Source: Achromobacter sp. MYb9 (lineage in GTDB: Bacteria; Pseudomonadota; Gammaproteobacteria; Burkholderiales; Burkholderiaceae_B). From it: 64,000 nt of DNA. The stretch lies in assembly GCF_002975275.1 (NCBI RefSeq), contig NZ_PCOQ01000006.1:186001-250000 (forward strand), given 5' to 3'. The notes beneath the pieces are model-generated. The model was not told the DNA's origin and did not search any database. It saw nothing but the letters and a program-made list of their open reading frames with translations. Position 1 is the first letter of the stretch, and each line of letters opens with the position of its first letter. Of the stretch, positions 1 through 8,099 are shown in pieces. The translations under genes and the position numbers were made by a program.

Positions 1-155
1 TGTGCCCGTATTCGCGGGCGATCAGGGACAACGTGGATGTGCGGTTTGAGGTGGTTTGAAGGGTTGGAGTTATCCATAGCCCCCCCTTCAAGTACTGCCT
101 ACTTCTTCGGGTGTCCGGAAAACCCGGGCTAGCTCAGACTGACACCTTAAATTTT
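1..155. other. Left-edge stretch, no supported gene
   Basis: No complete gene is seen here. One plus-strand frame is open from base 3 to a stop at about 57-59 and could be the last 18 codons of a gene cut by the window edge, but so short a piece cannot be judged. The stretch after base 60 is less GC-rich than most of the window and contains an A/T run near 145-155. It lies downstream of the minus-strand unknown gene that ends at 156. Confidence 0.3.
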
Positions 156-551
156 TCAGGACTGATCCCAAGCGTCGATGGTCAGGAAGTGTTTGGCGGG
201 ACAGGCCGCCACGCGGTCGGCATGTACTTCAATCTTGCCCATCCAGCCAGGCGGCTGGGCATATTCCTCGCCCTCGTCGATGCCGAAAATCCAGACGCCC
301 CCCTGGGATGACTGGATGCCGCCGCCTTCGATCAGCGGCAGCACATCACCAGCGCGGGAGATGTAGCGGTTCGGGTAGCCGCTTCCTGAGACCTTGGCGG
401 CCTTGCCTTGCTTGACCAGTTTTTCGATCCAGCGGAGACCCTCCGCGCCTGCCTCCCACTGCGCCAGGATGGCCGCACGACAGGCTTTCGCGTCGGCGCG
501 ATCGCATTCCTCGGGGCTGTGCGTCGATATAACGATCCACCAGCCGATCAT
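156..551 (-). CDS. Unknown 131-aa protein, immunity-protein-like
   Basis: A soluble acidic protein of 131 aa with no signal peptide or membrane segment. It opens with MIGWWIVIST and ends ACPAKHFLTIDAWDQS; the middle is rich in Gly and Trp. I do not recognise a characterised family. Size, acidity and a lone position are what one expects of immunity proteins of polymorphic toxin systems, but this is inference. Its ATG overlaps the stop of a 19-codon ORF as ATGA, so translation is probably coupled to that leader. The DNA upstream is AT-richer than the rest of the window, in line with an accessory island. No toxin gene lies beside it inside the window. Confidence 0.6.
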   Translation of the reverse strand: MIGWWIVISTHSPEECDRADAKACRAAILAQWEAGAEGLRWIEKLVKQGKAAKVSGSGYPNRYISRAGDVLPLIEGGGIQSSQGGVWIFGIDEGEEYAQPPGWMGKIEVHADRVAACPAKHFLTIDAWDQS

Positions 552-607
552 TGCGCTGCCAAGTCCTTGCCGGACAGAGTATTGTTGTTTTCCATCGTAC
601 TGTTCAT
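548..607 (-). CDS. 19-codon ORF coupled to the immunity-like gene
   Basis: A short frame encodes MNSTMENNNTLSGKDLAAQ. It has a good ribosome binding site (AGGA, six bases before ATG) and its TGA overlaps the ATG of the following gene (ATGA). It may only serve to couple translation. The peptide MENNNTLSGKDLA also resembles the VENN stretch that precedes the variable toxin part of CdiA-type proteins, where VENN is followed by a hydrophobic/Ser-rich segment. If so this is the relic of a toxin-immunity junction from which the toxin was lost. The frame stays open for further codons upstream, with no better start. Confidence 0.45.
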   Translation of the reverse strand: MNSTMENNNTLSGKDLAAQ

Positions 608-872
608 ATGAAGTCCTTTTGTCGCGCCTTCCGATCGGCCGGCAGGAGCACCTGGAAGAATCACCAGGCCGTCGTTTAAAACCGCCTTATTGAATTCCAA
701 TATGCCTAATATCAGTGTTCCTTTCAACCCTGCTCCCCGCCGACGGCGCTTGCCTGCCGTCGTAAGGGTCGGGGGAGCACTACCGTAGTACCGATCCGCC
801 CCGCAGCGCATCGATCGCTAAACGCAATCGCGAAGACACGCAAACGAATGCGCGCCACGCAGGGGCACGCCC
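608..872. other. AT-richer intergenic stretch
   Basis: No supported gene. The part at about 660-720 is clearly less GC-rich than the rest of the window (GAATTCCAATATGCCTAAT is typical). It may carry the promoter of the minus-strand leader and immunity-like gene, but no convincing -35/-10 pair could be fixed. Confidence 0.4.
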
Positions 873-902
873 AAAAAAAACCCCGGCGATTGCTCGCCGG
901 GG
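873..902 (-). terminator. Rho-independent terminator of the liv-dehydrogenase operon
   Basis: Read on the minus strand, the stem CCCCGGCGA, loop GCAA, stem TCGCCGGGG is followed by eight T. It lies about 30 bases after the stop of the binding-protein gene and closes the long minus-strand operon that begins near 9004. Confidence 0.9.
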
Positions 903-932
903 ACGTCCCTGCACACACACAACACCGATTGA

Positions 933-2237
933 TCAGTTGGCGAAGACCTTGATCTGGTCGCTTTTCAGCACGTCCGGGGTCAGGCTCTTTTCGATCCACT
1001 CCATCGACGTGTCGGACACGCCCGGGGTGACCAGTTCAGCCGGGACGATGGTGATGTCGGCCAGCACCTTGAACGGGTACTTGTCGCTCTTTTTCGTCAC
1101 GCCGAACAACTGCGCTTCCAGGCCCTGGCCGTCGGCGCGATGCATTTTGACTTCGCGGCCGTAGCCCTTGAAGGTCACGTCGTGCATGGCGGCGGCCACT
1201 TGCTCCGGGCTGGGCCACGCGCCGCCGTTGTCCTTGATGGCTTTTTCGTAGCCGGCTTTCAGGCCCTGAATGGCTTGCACCATGTGGTAGACCGAGTAGA
1301 TCGGGTAGGCGCCGGTCTTGTCGTGGAATTTCTTCACGAAGGCCTGGTGCTTCGGATCGTCCTTGGTTTCCGGATGCAGGAAGTAGTGGTCGCCGCGAGC
1401 GCCGACGTAGACGCCTTCAGGCAGCGCGTTGCCCAGGCGCTCCAGCGAGCTTTCGGCCAGCGACAGCACAAACGTCGAGTTCTTGAACAGGTTGCGCTGG
1501 GATGCCTGGCGCACGAAGTTGTCCAGGTCGCCGCCCCACGACGTCGAGACAATGACGTCCGGACGCAGCGCTTGCAAACGGCTGATTTCGGTGGAGAAGT
1601 CGGCGGCGCCGAACTTGGGGAACATCTCGGCCACGACCTTCACGTCCGGCTTGAATTTCTTCAGCGCGGCCAGGAAGATGTCGCGCGAATCGCGGCCCCA
1701 GGCGTAGTCCTGGTTGACGATGGCGATGGTCTTGAAGTCGGGCTTGACCTTCATCAGGTACAGCACCTGCGCGACCATTTCAGTGGTGGCGTTGGCCTGG
1801 GTGCGGACGACGTACTTGTACTTCTTGCCTTCCAGGGCCTTTTCCGTGCCGCAGTCCCACAACACGTTCAGCACTTTCAGGTCTTCGGCCACGGGCGCCA
1901 CGATGTTGCAATGGCCGCTGGAGATGGCCGACAGCATGACGCGCGTGCCGCCTTCGGCCAGGCGGCGGTATTCGGACAACAGCTTTTCGCCGCCGCCGCC
2001 TTCGTCGATGTAGCTGGGAACGAGCTTGACGCCGTCGATGCCGCCGGCGGCGTTGATATCCTGGATCAGGATCTCGGCCGCGTCGCGGGCCGGCACGCCG
2101 AACACCGATGCGGACCCCGACAGGAAGGTCGAAATACCGATGTTCAATTCCTTCGGCTTGTCCGCGGCGCTGGCCAGCGCCGTGAAGCCCGACAGCAGGG
2201 TGGCGCCCAAAAGGGCAGCCAGTCTTGAGGTTTTCAT
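933..2237 (-). CDS. ABC transporter periplasmic binding protein, branched-chain amino acid type
   Basis: A 434-aa type I periplasmic binding protein (Leu/Ile/Val-binding, Peripla_BP_6 family). The signal peptide MKTSRLAALLGATLLSGFTA is followed by a likely cut after ALASA. The mature start LNIGISTFLSGSASVFGVPA is the usual ligand-pocket beginning, followed by AAEILIQDINAAGGIDG. It has a good ribosome site (GGAGAC before ATG). It is the last gene of the operon that holds both permeases and both ATPases of the same transporter class, 36 bases after the alcohol dehydrogenase, so it almost certainly supplies the ligand to that transporter. The ligand cannot be read from sequence; the dehydrogenase neighbours point to an alcohol, aldehyde or related acid rather than an amino acid. 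Confidence 0.9.
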   Translation of the reverse strand: MKTSRLAALLGATLLSGFTALASAADKPKELNIGISTFLSGSASVFGVPARDAAEILIQDINAAGGIDGVKLVPSYIDEGGGGEKLLSEYRRLAEGGTRVMLSAISSGHCNIVAPVAEDLKVLNVLWDCGTEKALEGKKYKYVVRTQANATTEMVAQVLYLMKVKPDFKTIAIVNQDYAWGRDSRDIFLAALKKFKPDVKVVAEMFPKFGAADFSTEISRLQALRPDVIVSTSWGGDLDNFVRQASQRNLFKNSTFVLSLAESSLERLGNALPEGVYVGARGDHYFLHPETKDDPKHQAFVKKFHDKTGAYPIYSVYHMVQAIQGLKAGYEKAIKDNGGAWPSPEQVAAAMHDVTFKGYGREVKMHRADGQGLEAQLFGVTKKSDKYPFKVLADITIVPAELVTPGVSDTSMEWIEKSLTPDVLKSDQIKVFAN

Positions 2238-2273
2238 GGTCTTGTCTCCAGTGTTGTAGTCGGGTCTATGCCC

Positions 2274-3398
2274 TTAGAAAACGATGGCGTCGCGCAGGCT
2301 GCCGCCGGTAGCGAGGTGATCGAACCCCTCGTTGATCTGGTCCAGCGAAAACGATTTGCCCATCATCCGGTCCACCGGCAACTGGCCGGCCTTGTACAGG
2401 TCGATGTAGCGGCTGATATCGATGGCAGGCACGCCTGACCCCAGATAGCTGCCGCGGATGTCCCGCTCTTCGCCCACCATCTGCGACAGCGACAACGGAA
2501 AGCTGAACTTCGGGTTGGGCAAGCCGGACGTGACGGTCGCGCCGCCGCGCCGGGTCAGTTTGTAGGCGGTTTCGAAGGCGGGTACGGCGCCTGCCATGTC
2601 GAAGCCGTAGTCCACGCGGCCACCGGCCAGATCGAACAGGTCGTCGTCTGTCTTGACCTGTTTGGGGTTGACGGTGTGGGTGGCGCCCAGCTCCTTGGCC
2701 AGCGCCAGTTTTTCGTCGCTGAGGTCAACGGCGACCACGCGGCGCGCGCCGGCGGCCACGGCGGCCAGCAATGCGCTGAGTCCCACGCCGCCCAGCCCCA
2801 CGATGGCCGCGGTGTCGCCTGCCTTGATGCGCGCGCGGTTCAGCACCGCGCCGGCGCCGGTCAGCACGGCGCAGCCGAAGAGCGCGGCCTCACGGTGGCT
2901 GAGTTCGACATTGACCTTGACGCAAGACCGGCGCGACACGACCGCATATTCCGCGAAGCACGACACGCCGGTGTGGTGGTTGATGTATTCGCTGCCGATG
3001 TGCAGGCGGCGGTCGCCGCCCAGCAAGGTTCCCTGCGTATTCGCCGTAGCGCCCGGTTCGCACAGCGCGGGCCGGCCTTCCATGCACGGGTTGCAGCAGC
3101 CGCAGCTGGGCACGAACACCATGGCGACGTGATCGCCCGGTTTCAGGTCCGTGACGCCGGGGCCGGTTTCAACGACCTCGCCGGACGATTCGTGGCCCAG
3201 CACGATGGGAACGCCTCGCGGGCGGTCGCCGTTGATCACCGACAAGTCGGAATGACAGAGGCCCGCCGCCTTGATCTTCACCAGCACTTCGCCCGTACCG
3301 GGCGGGTCCAATTCGATCTCGGCGATGGTCAATGGCCGGGTCTGGGCGTAGGGGCCTTGAACCCCTACGTTGCGCAACAACGCCGCTTTGATTTTCAT
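2274..3398 (-). CDS. Zinc-dependent alcohol dehydrogenase (MDR family)
   Basis: A 374-aa medium-chain zinc alcohol dehydrogenase. Seen are the catalytic zinc Cys/His region CHSDLSVINGD and GHESSGEVVE, the structural zinc cysteines in CGCCNPCMEGRPALC, and the NAD-binding GLGGVGLSALLAA followed by VVAVDLSDEKL, whose Asp after the second strand favours NAD over NADP. The ATG at 3398 is preferred because the frame continues upstream into the neighbouring SDR gene. It oxidises a primary or secondary alcohol to an aldehyde or ketone. Together with the SDR and aldehyde dehydrogenase of the same operon it suggests alcohol to aldehyde to acid conversion of the imported substrate. The ribosome site is weak, so the start is fairly rather than fully certain. 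Confidence 0.92.
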   Translation of the reverse strand: MKIKAALLRNVGVQGPYAQTRPLTIAEIELDPPGTGEVLVKIKAAGLCHSDLSVINGDRPRGVPIVLGHESSGEVVETGPGVTDLKPGDHVAMVFVPSCGCCNPCMEGRPALCEPGATANTQGTLLGGDRRLHIGSEYINHHTGVSCFAEYAVVSRRSCVKVNVELSHREAALFGCAVLTGAGAVLNRARIKAGDTAAIVGLGGVGLSALLAAVAAGARRVVAVDLSDEKLALAKELGATHTVNPKQVKTDDDLFDLAGGRVDYGFDMAGAVPAFETAYKLTRRGGATVTSGLPNPKFSFPLSLSQMVGEERDIRGSYLGSGVPAIDISRYIDLYKAGQLPVDRMMGKSFSLDQINEGFDHLATGGSLRDAIVF

Positions 3399-3459
3399 GC
3401 GTCTGACACCCACGGTAGAGAGAAGACGGCCCGGACTTGGCCGGGCCCATTCAAGACGA

Positions 3460-4212
3460 TCAGACGGTACGGCCGCCGTCCACGGGGAATTCCACGCCGG
3501 TGATGAACTCCGCCGCGTCGCTGGCCAGGAACAAGGCCGCGGCCGCCACGTCCGACGGCTGGCAGAATCGGCCCAACGGAATGGTGGAGACAAACTTGGC
3601 GCGGTTCTCGGGGGTGTCGGGCAGGCCCATGAACAACTCGAACATGCCCGTAATGCCCATCACGGGGCAGATGGCGTTGACGCGGATGCCGTCGGGGCCC
3701 AGTTCCACCGCCATGGATTTCGACAACACGTTGACGGCGCCTTTGGACGCGTTGTACCAGCTGAGCCCGGGGCGCGGACGGATGCCCGCCGTGGACCCCA
3801 CGTTCAGGATCACGCCGCGCTTCTGCTTGCGCATCACGGGCACCACGGCTTGCGCCATGTGGTAGATCGACTTCACGTTGATGTCGAACATGCGGTCGAA
3901 CATGGCCTCGTCCACGTCCAGCATCGGCTGGTTCTTGTGGGTGATGGCCGCGTTATTGACGACGATATCCACCGAGCCGAACGTTTCCTGGCACGTGCGG
4001 ACCACGTTGTCGATATCGGCGCGGCTGGACACATCGGCCTTCACCGCAAGGGCGGCGGCGCCCACCTCGGCGGCCACGCGGTCGGCGGCTTCCTTGTTGA
4101 TATCGGCGATGACGACCTTCGCGCCTTCTTTGGCGTACAGCTTGACGATGCCTTCACCGAAGCCGCTTCCCCCGCCGGTGACGATGGCGACTTTCCCTTG
4201 CAACTGACTCAT
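3460..4212 (-). CDS. SDR family oxidoreductase
   Basis: A classical 250-aa short-chain dehydrogenase/reductase. The cofactor motif TGGGSGFGEG lies near residues 12-21, NNAA near 88, the catalytic Ser in NVGST and the YNASK Tyr/Lys pair near 155. An Asp after the second strand (VVIADI) suggests NAD(H). Many relatives are called 3-oxoacyl-ACP reductase (FabG) by default, but this one sits in a catabolic operon between an aldehyde dehydrogenase and an alcohol dehydrogenase and is more likely a substrate-specific alcohol or 3-hydroxyacid dehydrogenase. It has a clear ribosome site (GGAGAC) before the ATG and short gaps to both neighbours. Confidence 0.92.
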   Translation of the reverse strand: MSQLQGKVAIVTGGGSGFGEGIVKLYAKEGAKVVIADINKEAADRVAAEVGAAALAVKADVSSRADIDNVVRTCQETFGSVDIVVNNAAITHKNQPMLDVDEAMFDRMFDINVKSIYHMAQAVVPVMRKQKRGVILNVGSTAGIRPRPGLSWYNASKGAVNVLSKSMAVELGPDGIRVNAICPVMGITGMFELFMGLPDTPENRAKFVSTIPLGRFCQPSDVAAAALFLASDAAEFITGVEFPVDGGRTV

Positions 4213-4237
4213 GACTTGTCTCCGGATAGTTTGGCGA

Positions 4238-5674
4238 TCATTCGCCGTAGAACTGGATCAGCGTTTTGGTCGTGCTCATTTCTTCCAGGGCGATGAAGCC
4301 CTTCTCACGTCCATGGCCGCTTTTCTTGACGCCGCCAAAGGGCAGTTCCACACCGCCGCCGGCGCCAAATCCGTTGATGTAGACCTGCCCGCATTTGATG
4401 CCGCGCGCCACGCGCTGCTGGCGCCCGCCGTTTTCCGTCCAGACCGCGCCCAGCAGGCCGTAGTCGGTGGCGTTCGCCAGCCGGATGGCATCGGCCTCGG
4501 TGTCGAACGGCAGCGCGACCAACACGGGGCCAAAGATCTCTTCGGTCAGCAGCGTGCTGTCGTGCGACGGGGCGCTGAACAAGGTGGGTTTGACGAAGTA
4601 ACCGCCCGCCGGCACACCGTCGGCGATGGCGCCTTCGGCCGCCACTTTCAAGCCGTCGGCCAAGCCCTTGGCGATGTAGCGGTTGACGCGGTCGAACTGC
4701 GCCTTGTTGACCACCGGGCCGCACGTCAGGTCCATGTCCGGCGTGCCGGCGCGGACCTTCGAAAATTCTTCCGCCAGCGCCTTCATGAAGTCGGCGTAGA
4801 TGCCCTTTTGCACCAGCAGGCGGCTGCCAGCGGTGCAGGTCTGGCCCGCGTTGTGGACGATGCCTTTGACGATGGCGGGGATGGCCAGTTTGTAGCGGGC
4901 GTCGTCGAACACGATATGGGCGGACTTTCCACCCAGTTCCAGCACGCACTTCACCGCGTTGACGGCGGCGGCTTGCTGGATCAGCACGCCGACCTCGTTC
5001 GATCCCGTGAAGGTGATGAAGTTGATGCCGGCATGGCGCGACAGGCTGGCGCCCGCTTCTTCGCCCAGGCCCGTCACGACATTCAGCGCGCCAGGCGGGA
5101 AGCCCACTTCCAACGCCAGCTCGGCCACGCGAACGATGGACAGGCAGGCGTCTTCGGCCGGCTTGACCACGGCGGCGTTGCCCATGGCCAATGCCGGGGC
5201 GACGCTGCGGCCGAACATCTGCGCGGGGTAGTTCCACGGAATGATGTGGGCAGTGACGCCCAGCGGCTCGCGGATCAACTGGACGGAATAGTCCTTCTGG
5301 AACGGGATGGTCTGGCCATGCACCTTGTCGGCCGCGCCGCCGTAGAACTCGAAATAGCGCGCCAGCACGGTGATGTCGGCGCGGGCGGTGGACATGGGCT
5401 TGCCCGTGTCGCGCGATTCCAGCTGAGACAGTTCTTCGTGGTGCGCCAGCACGGACTCGCCCAGGCGCAGCAGCAGCCGGCCGCGCTCCAGCGCGGTCAT
5501 GCTGCCCCAGCCGCCATCCAGCGCGGCGCGCGCCGCCGTCACGGCGGCGTCCACGTCGGCTTGCTGGCCGCGCGGGATGGTGGTGAACACCTTGCCGTCC
5601 ACTGGCGACACCACGTCGATGGTGCGTCCGTCTGCGGCATCGGCCTTGCGGCCGTCGATAATCATCTGCGTCAT
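4238..5674 (-). CDS. Aldehyde dehydrogenase family protein
   Basis: A 478-aa NAD(P)-dependent aldehyde dehydrogenase. Landmarks are IIPWNYPAQM, the cofactor-site FTGSNEVG, the general-base Glu in LELGGKSAHIVF, and the nucleophile Cys in NAGQTCTAGSR. The C-terminal EEIFGPVL and PFGGVKKSGHGRE are also typical. Start at 5674 (MTQMIIDGRK) is chosen because GGAGA lies seven bases upstream; a start at 5695 would overlap the upstream ATPase gene. It oxidises an aldehyde to the acid, probably the product of the alcohol dehydrogenase downstream. Substrate preference (betaine aldehyde, vanillin, aliphatic) cannot be decided here. Confidence 0.93.
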   Translation of the reverse strand: MTQMIIDGRKADAADGRTIDVVSPVDGKVFTTIPRGQQADVDAAVTAARAALDGGWGSMTALERGRLLLRLGESVLAHHEELSQLESRDTGKPMSTARADITVLARYFEFYGGAADKVHGQTIPFQKDYSVQLIREPLGVTAHIIPWNYPAQMFGRSVAPALAMGNAAVVKPAEDACLSIVRVAELALEVGFPPGALNVVTGLGEEAGASLSRHAGINFITFTGSNEVGVLIQQAAAVNAVKCVLELGGKSAHIVFDDARYKLAIPAIVKGIVHNAGQTCTAGSRLLVQKGIYADFMKALAEEFSKVRAGTPDMDLTCGPVVNKAQFDRVNRYIAKGLADGLKVAAEGAIADGVPAGGYFVKPTLFSAPSHDSTLLTEEIFGPVLVALPFDTEADAIRLANATDYGLLGAVWTENGGRQQRVARGIKCGQVYINGFGAGGGVELPFGGVKKSGHGREKGFIALEEMSTTKTLIQFYGE

Positions 5675-5691
5675 GGATAGTCTCCGGGTAT

Positions 5692-6348
5692 TCAATTCAA
5701 GGTGATCGAGCCGCGCTCGATCGTCCAGATCTGGTCAGGGATGTCGCCAAGCAACTTCACGTTGGACTCGGTGATCACCACGCATAGGTCGGGTTGCAGT
5801 TCCTTCAGCCGCGCCAGCGCTTCCGTGTAGTCGCGCGCCAGCTTCGGGGCCAGGCCCTGGAAAGGTTCGTCCAGCATCAAGAGCCGGGTGCCGACCATGA
5901 TTGCGCGCGCCAGCGCCACCATCTTTCCCTGGCCGCCCGACAGCGCCGATCCAGACCGGCCCAGCATGGGTTCCAGCTGCGGCACCACCTTCAGCACCGT
6001 GGCAATGCGCGCGGCGATCTCGGCCTTGGACTGGCCTTGCACTTCGCAGGGCAGGTTCAGGTTTTCTTCCACGGTCATGGTCGGGAAGATCACGCGGTCT
6101 TCGGGCGCGTACCCCACCTTCAGGGCGGCACGCTTGTGCCCGGGCAACGCCGTCAGGTCCGTGCCGTCGAACGCGATCTTGCCGGACTTGATCTTGGTCA
6201 GGCCCATGATGGTGCGCAGCAGCGTGGTCTTGCCCGCGCCGTTGCGGCCCACGATGCCGATGGTCTTGGATGGTTCAAAGCCGGCGCTGACGTCGCGCAG
6301 GATGCGGTTGCCCGCCAGGTCGACATTGATGGCCGATAGATTCAACAT
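5692..6348 (-). CDS. ABC transporter ATPase, LivF type
   Basis: A 218-aa nucleotide-binding subunit. Walker A is GRNGAGKT, the Q-loop region GYAPEDRVIFPTMTVEENL is typical of LivF proteins, the signature is LSGGQ and Walker B is LLMLDEP. The H-loop position reads VITESN, similar to the VEQN seen in this group. It starts three bases after the LivG-type gene and is followed directly by the aldehyde dehydrogenase. It is slightly shorter than usual LivF proteins (about 233 aa), missing some C-terminal residues, but all catalytic motifs are present. Confidence 0.92.
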   Translation of the reverse strand: MLNLSAINVDLAGNRILRDVSAGFEPSKTIGIVGRNGAGKTTLLRTIMGLTKIKSGKIAFDGTDLTALPGHKRAALKVGYAPEDRVIFPTMTVEENLNLPCEVQGQSKAEIAARIATVLKVVPQLEPMLGRSGSALSGGQGKMVALARAIMVGTRLLMLDEPFQGLAPKLARDYTEALARLKELQPDLCVVITESNVKLLGDIPDQIWTIERGSITLN

Positions 6349-6351
6349 GGT

Positions 6352-7092
6352 TCAGGCCCCCAGCACTTCGCTTTTGATCTGCGGGTTATTCAAGACCTCG
6401 GCGGGCGTGCCGTCGGCGGCCACTTTGCCGGCGATCCAGGCGGCCACCCGCGTGGCGTAGCGCGACACAATGTCCACGTCGTGCTCGACGAACCAGCTTG
6501 TCACGCGGCGTTCGTCCAGCGCGTGCATCACGGTTTCCATCAAGGCGAACTTGTCTTCAGACGCGACGCCGCTGGTCGGTTCGTCCATGATCAGCAGCTT
6601 GGGTTGCAGCGCCAGCGCCATCGCCACGTCAAGCAGCTTGCGCTTGCCTTCCGGCAGTTCGATGGACGCTTCGTCAGCCTCGGGCAGCAGCCCCACCAAA
6701 TCCAGCGTGGCGTCCACTTCCTTGTCGTCGATGGTGCTTTCCAGCGACCGGAACCAGCTGAGTTCCTTGTTGCGCCGCGCAGCCGCGATCTGCACGCACT
6801 GGCGCACCGTATGCTCGGTGAACAGCTGCGGCAGCTGGAATGACCGGCCGAGCCCCAGGCGCACGATCTTGCGCGGCGCCATGGCCGTGACGTCGCGGCC
6901 GTCGAAGTACACCTTGCCCTTGGACGGCGCCAGATAGCCCGTGCAGATGTTGATGAAGGTGGTCTTGCCGGCGCCGTTCTGTCCGATCACGGCCAGGCGT
7001 TCGCCCTCGTGCAGTTCGAAATCAATGTTGTCGGCCGCGACGACGCCGCCGAAGGCCAGGTACAGGCCGGTGGTTTGAATCAGGGGTTTCAT
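6352..7092 (-). CDS. ABC transporter ATPase, LivG type
   Basis: A 246-aa ATPase. The ATG at 7092 begins MKPLIQTTGLYLAFGG, two bases after the stop of the permease gene. Walker A is GQNGAGKT, Walker B is LLIMDEPTSG, and the H-loop WFVEHDVDIV is present. The signature motif is degenerate: where relatives have LS(Y/G)GQ, this protein has LPEGKRKLLDV. It pairs with the LivF-type subunit, whose signature is canonical, so one of the two composite ATP sites may be altered. The frame is open far upstream through the permease gene, but that extension is not coding. Confidence 0.9.
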   Translation of the reverse strand: MKPLIQTTGLYLAFGGVVAADNIDFELHEGERLAVIGQNGAGKTTFINICTGYLAPSKGKVYFDGRDVTAMAPRKIVRLGLGRSFQLPQLFTEHTVRQCVQIAAARRNKELSWFRSLESTIDDKEVDATLDLVGLLPEADEASIELPEGKRKLLDVAMALALQPKLLIMDEPTSGVASEDKFALMETVMHALDERRVTSWFVEHDVDIVSRYATRVAAWIAGKVAADGTPAEVLNNPQIKSEVLGA

Positions 7093-7094
7093 CG

Positions 7095-8099
7095 TCAGTT
7101 CCTTGCCGCTGCCTGCGCATTGGGCGATACCCGCGCCTGCCCGGTGGCGCCGGCACGCGCCAGGTCGCGCTTGCGGGTCGCGGCGCGCTTCATGATCTGG
7201 CCGACGAACCCGGTGGGGAACATGAAGATCACCAGGATCAGCGTCAGGCCCAGCAGGAACTGCCACAGGCCCGGGAAGTACGCCGCCGAAACCAATTTCA
7301 CGGTCTCGAAGCCCACCGCGCCCAGGAATGCACCCGCCGCGTGACCGGCCCCGCCCAGGATCGTGATGAACACGAATTCGCCCGAGCGCAGCCACGATCC
7401 GATTTCCGGCGTGACCAGGCCCTGCATCAAGGCCAGGATGGCGCCCGAGAAACCCACCACGACGGCCGACAGTAGATAGCCCTTCCACATGATGAAGTAC
7501 GCGGAAAATCCCAGGTATTCGATGCGCGTCTCGTTCGTCTTGATGGCCGATAGGGCCTGGCCGCTGCCCGACCGGAAGTAGCGCTGCACCCACCAGGCCA
7601 AAACCATCGACAGCACCAGCGTCAACACCAGCAGCGCGCGCTCGAAAGATTCGCGCTCCATCAGGATGCCGGCCATGGTCGGGCGCACGATACGCAGGCC
7701 GTCCGACCCACCGGTCAGGGTGTAGAGCTTGCCCAGCAGCGCGAATAGCACCATGCTCAGCGCCAGGTTCAACATGCCGAAGAAGATGCCGCGGTAGCGC
7801 ACCACGAACAGGCCGATCACGATGGCGGACACGAAGCTGGCGACCACGCCCGCCAGGATCAGCACCAAGGCGTCGGTGCCGGGCATGGCGCGCGCCAGGA
7901 AGGCCACGGTATAGGCCGAGATGCACGAGTACATCGCGTGGCCGAACGATATCTGGCCGGCGCGGGCCATCACCGACACGCCCAACGCGGCGATGGCGTA
8001 GGTCAGGCCGATGACGATCGGCGTGATGGTCCAGGAATAGGCATAGCCCAGGAATAGCGTGGCCAGCGCGGCCACGAGGCTGAGTACGGCGACTTTCAT
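7095..8099 (-). CDS. ABC transporter permease, LivM type
   Basis: A 334-aa membrane permease with about ten hydrophobic segments. The conserved LivM features are SFGHAMYSCISAYTVAF near residue 52, the segment around GGSDGLRIVRP, and the EAA-like loop NETRIEYLGFSAYFIMWKGY. Its ATG overlaps the stop of the LivH-type gene by one base (TGATG), so the two permeases are translationally coupled. It forms the heterodimeric channel with the LivH-type subunit. The C-terminal tail of about 30 residues is basic and probably cytoplasmic. Confidence 0.92.
   Translation of the reverse strand: MKVAVLSLVAALATLFLGYAYSWTITPIVIGLTYAIAALGVSVMARAGQISFGHAMYSCISAYTVAFLARAMPGTDALVLILAGVVASFVSAIVIGLFVVRYRGIFFGMLNLALSMVLFALLGKLYTLTGGSDGLRIVRPTMAGILMERESFERALLVLTLVLSMVLAWWVQRYFRSGSGQALSAIKTNETRIEYLGFSAYFIMWKGYLLSAVVVGFSGAILALMQGLVTPEIGSWLRSGEFVFITILGGAGHAAGAFLGAVGFETVKLVSAAYFPGLWQFLLGLTLILVIFMFPTGFVGQIMKRAATRKRDLARAGATGQARVSPNAQAAARN

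Noticed and set aside
3-59. Possible last 18 codons of a plus-strand gene at the left edge
   Set aside because: Too short to judge without the upstream sequence.
1140-2228. Long plus-strand open frame opposite the binding-protein gene
   Set aside because: Shadow of a GC-rich gene; the protein is His/Val/Gly-rich with no domain.
4211-5680. Long plus-strand open frame opposite the aldehyde dehydrogenase
   Set aside because: Same reason; the minus-strand aldehyde dehydrogenase has all motifs.
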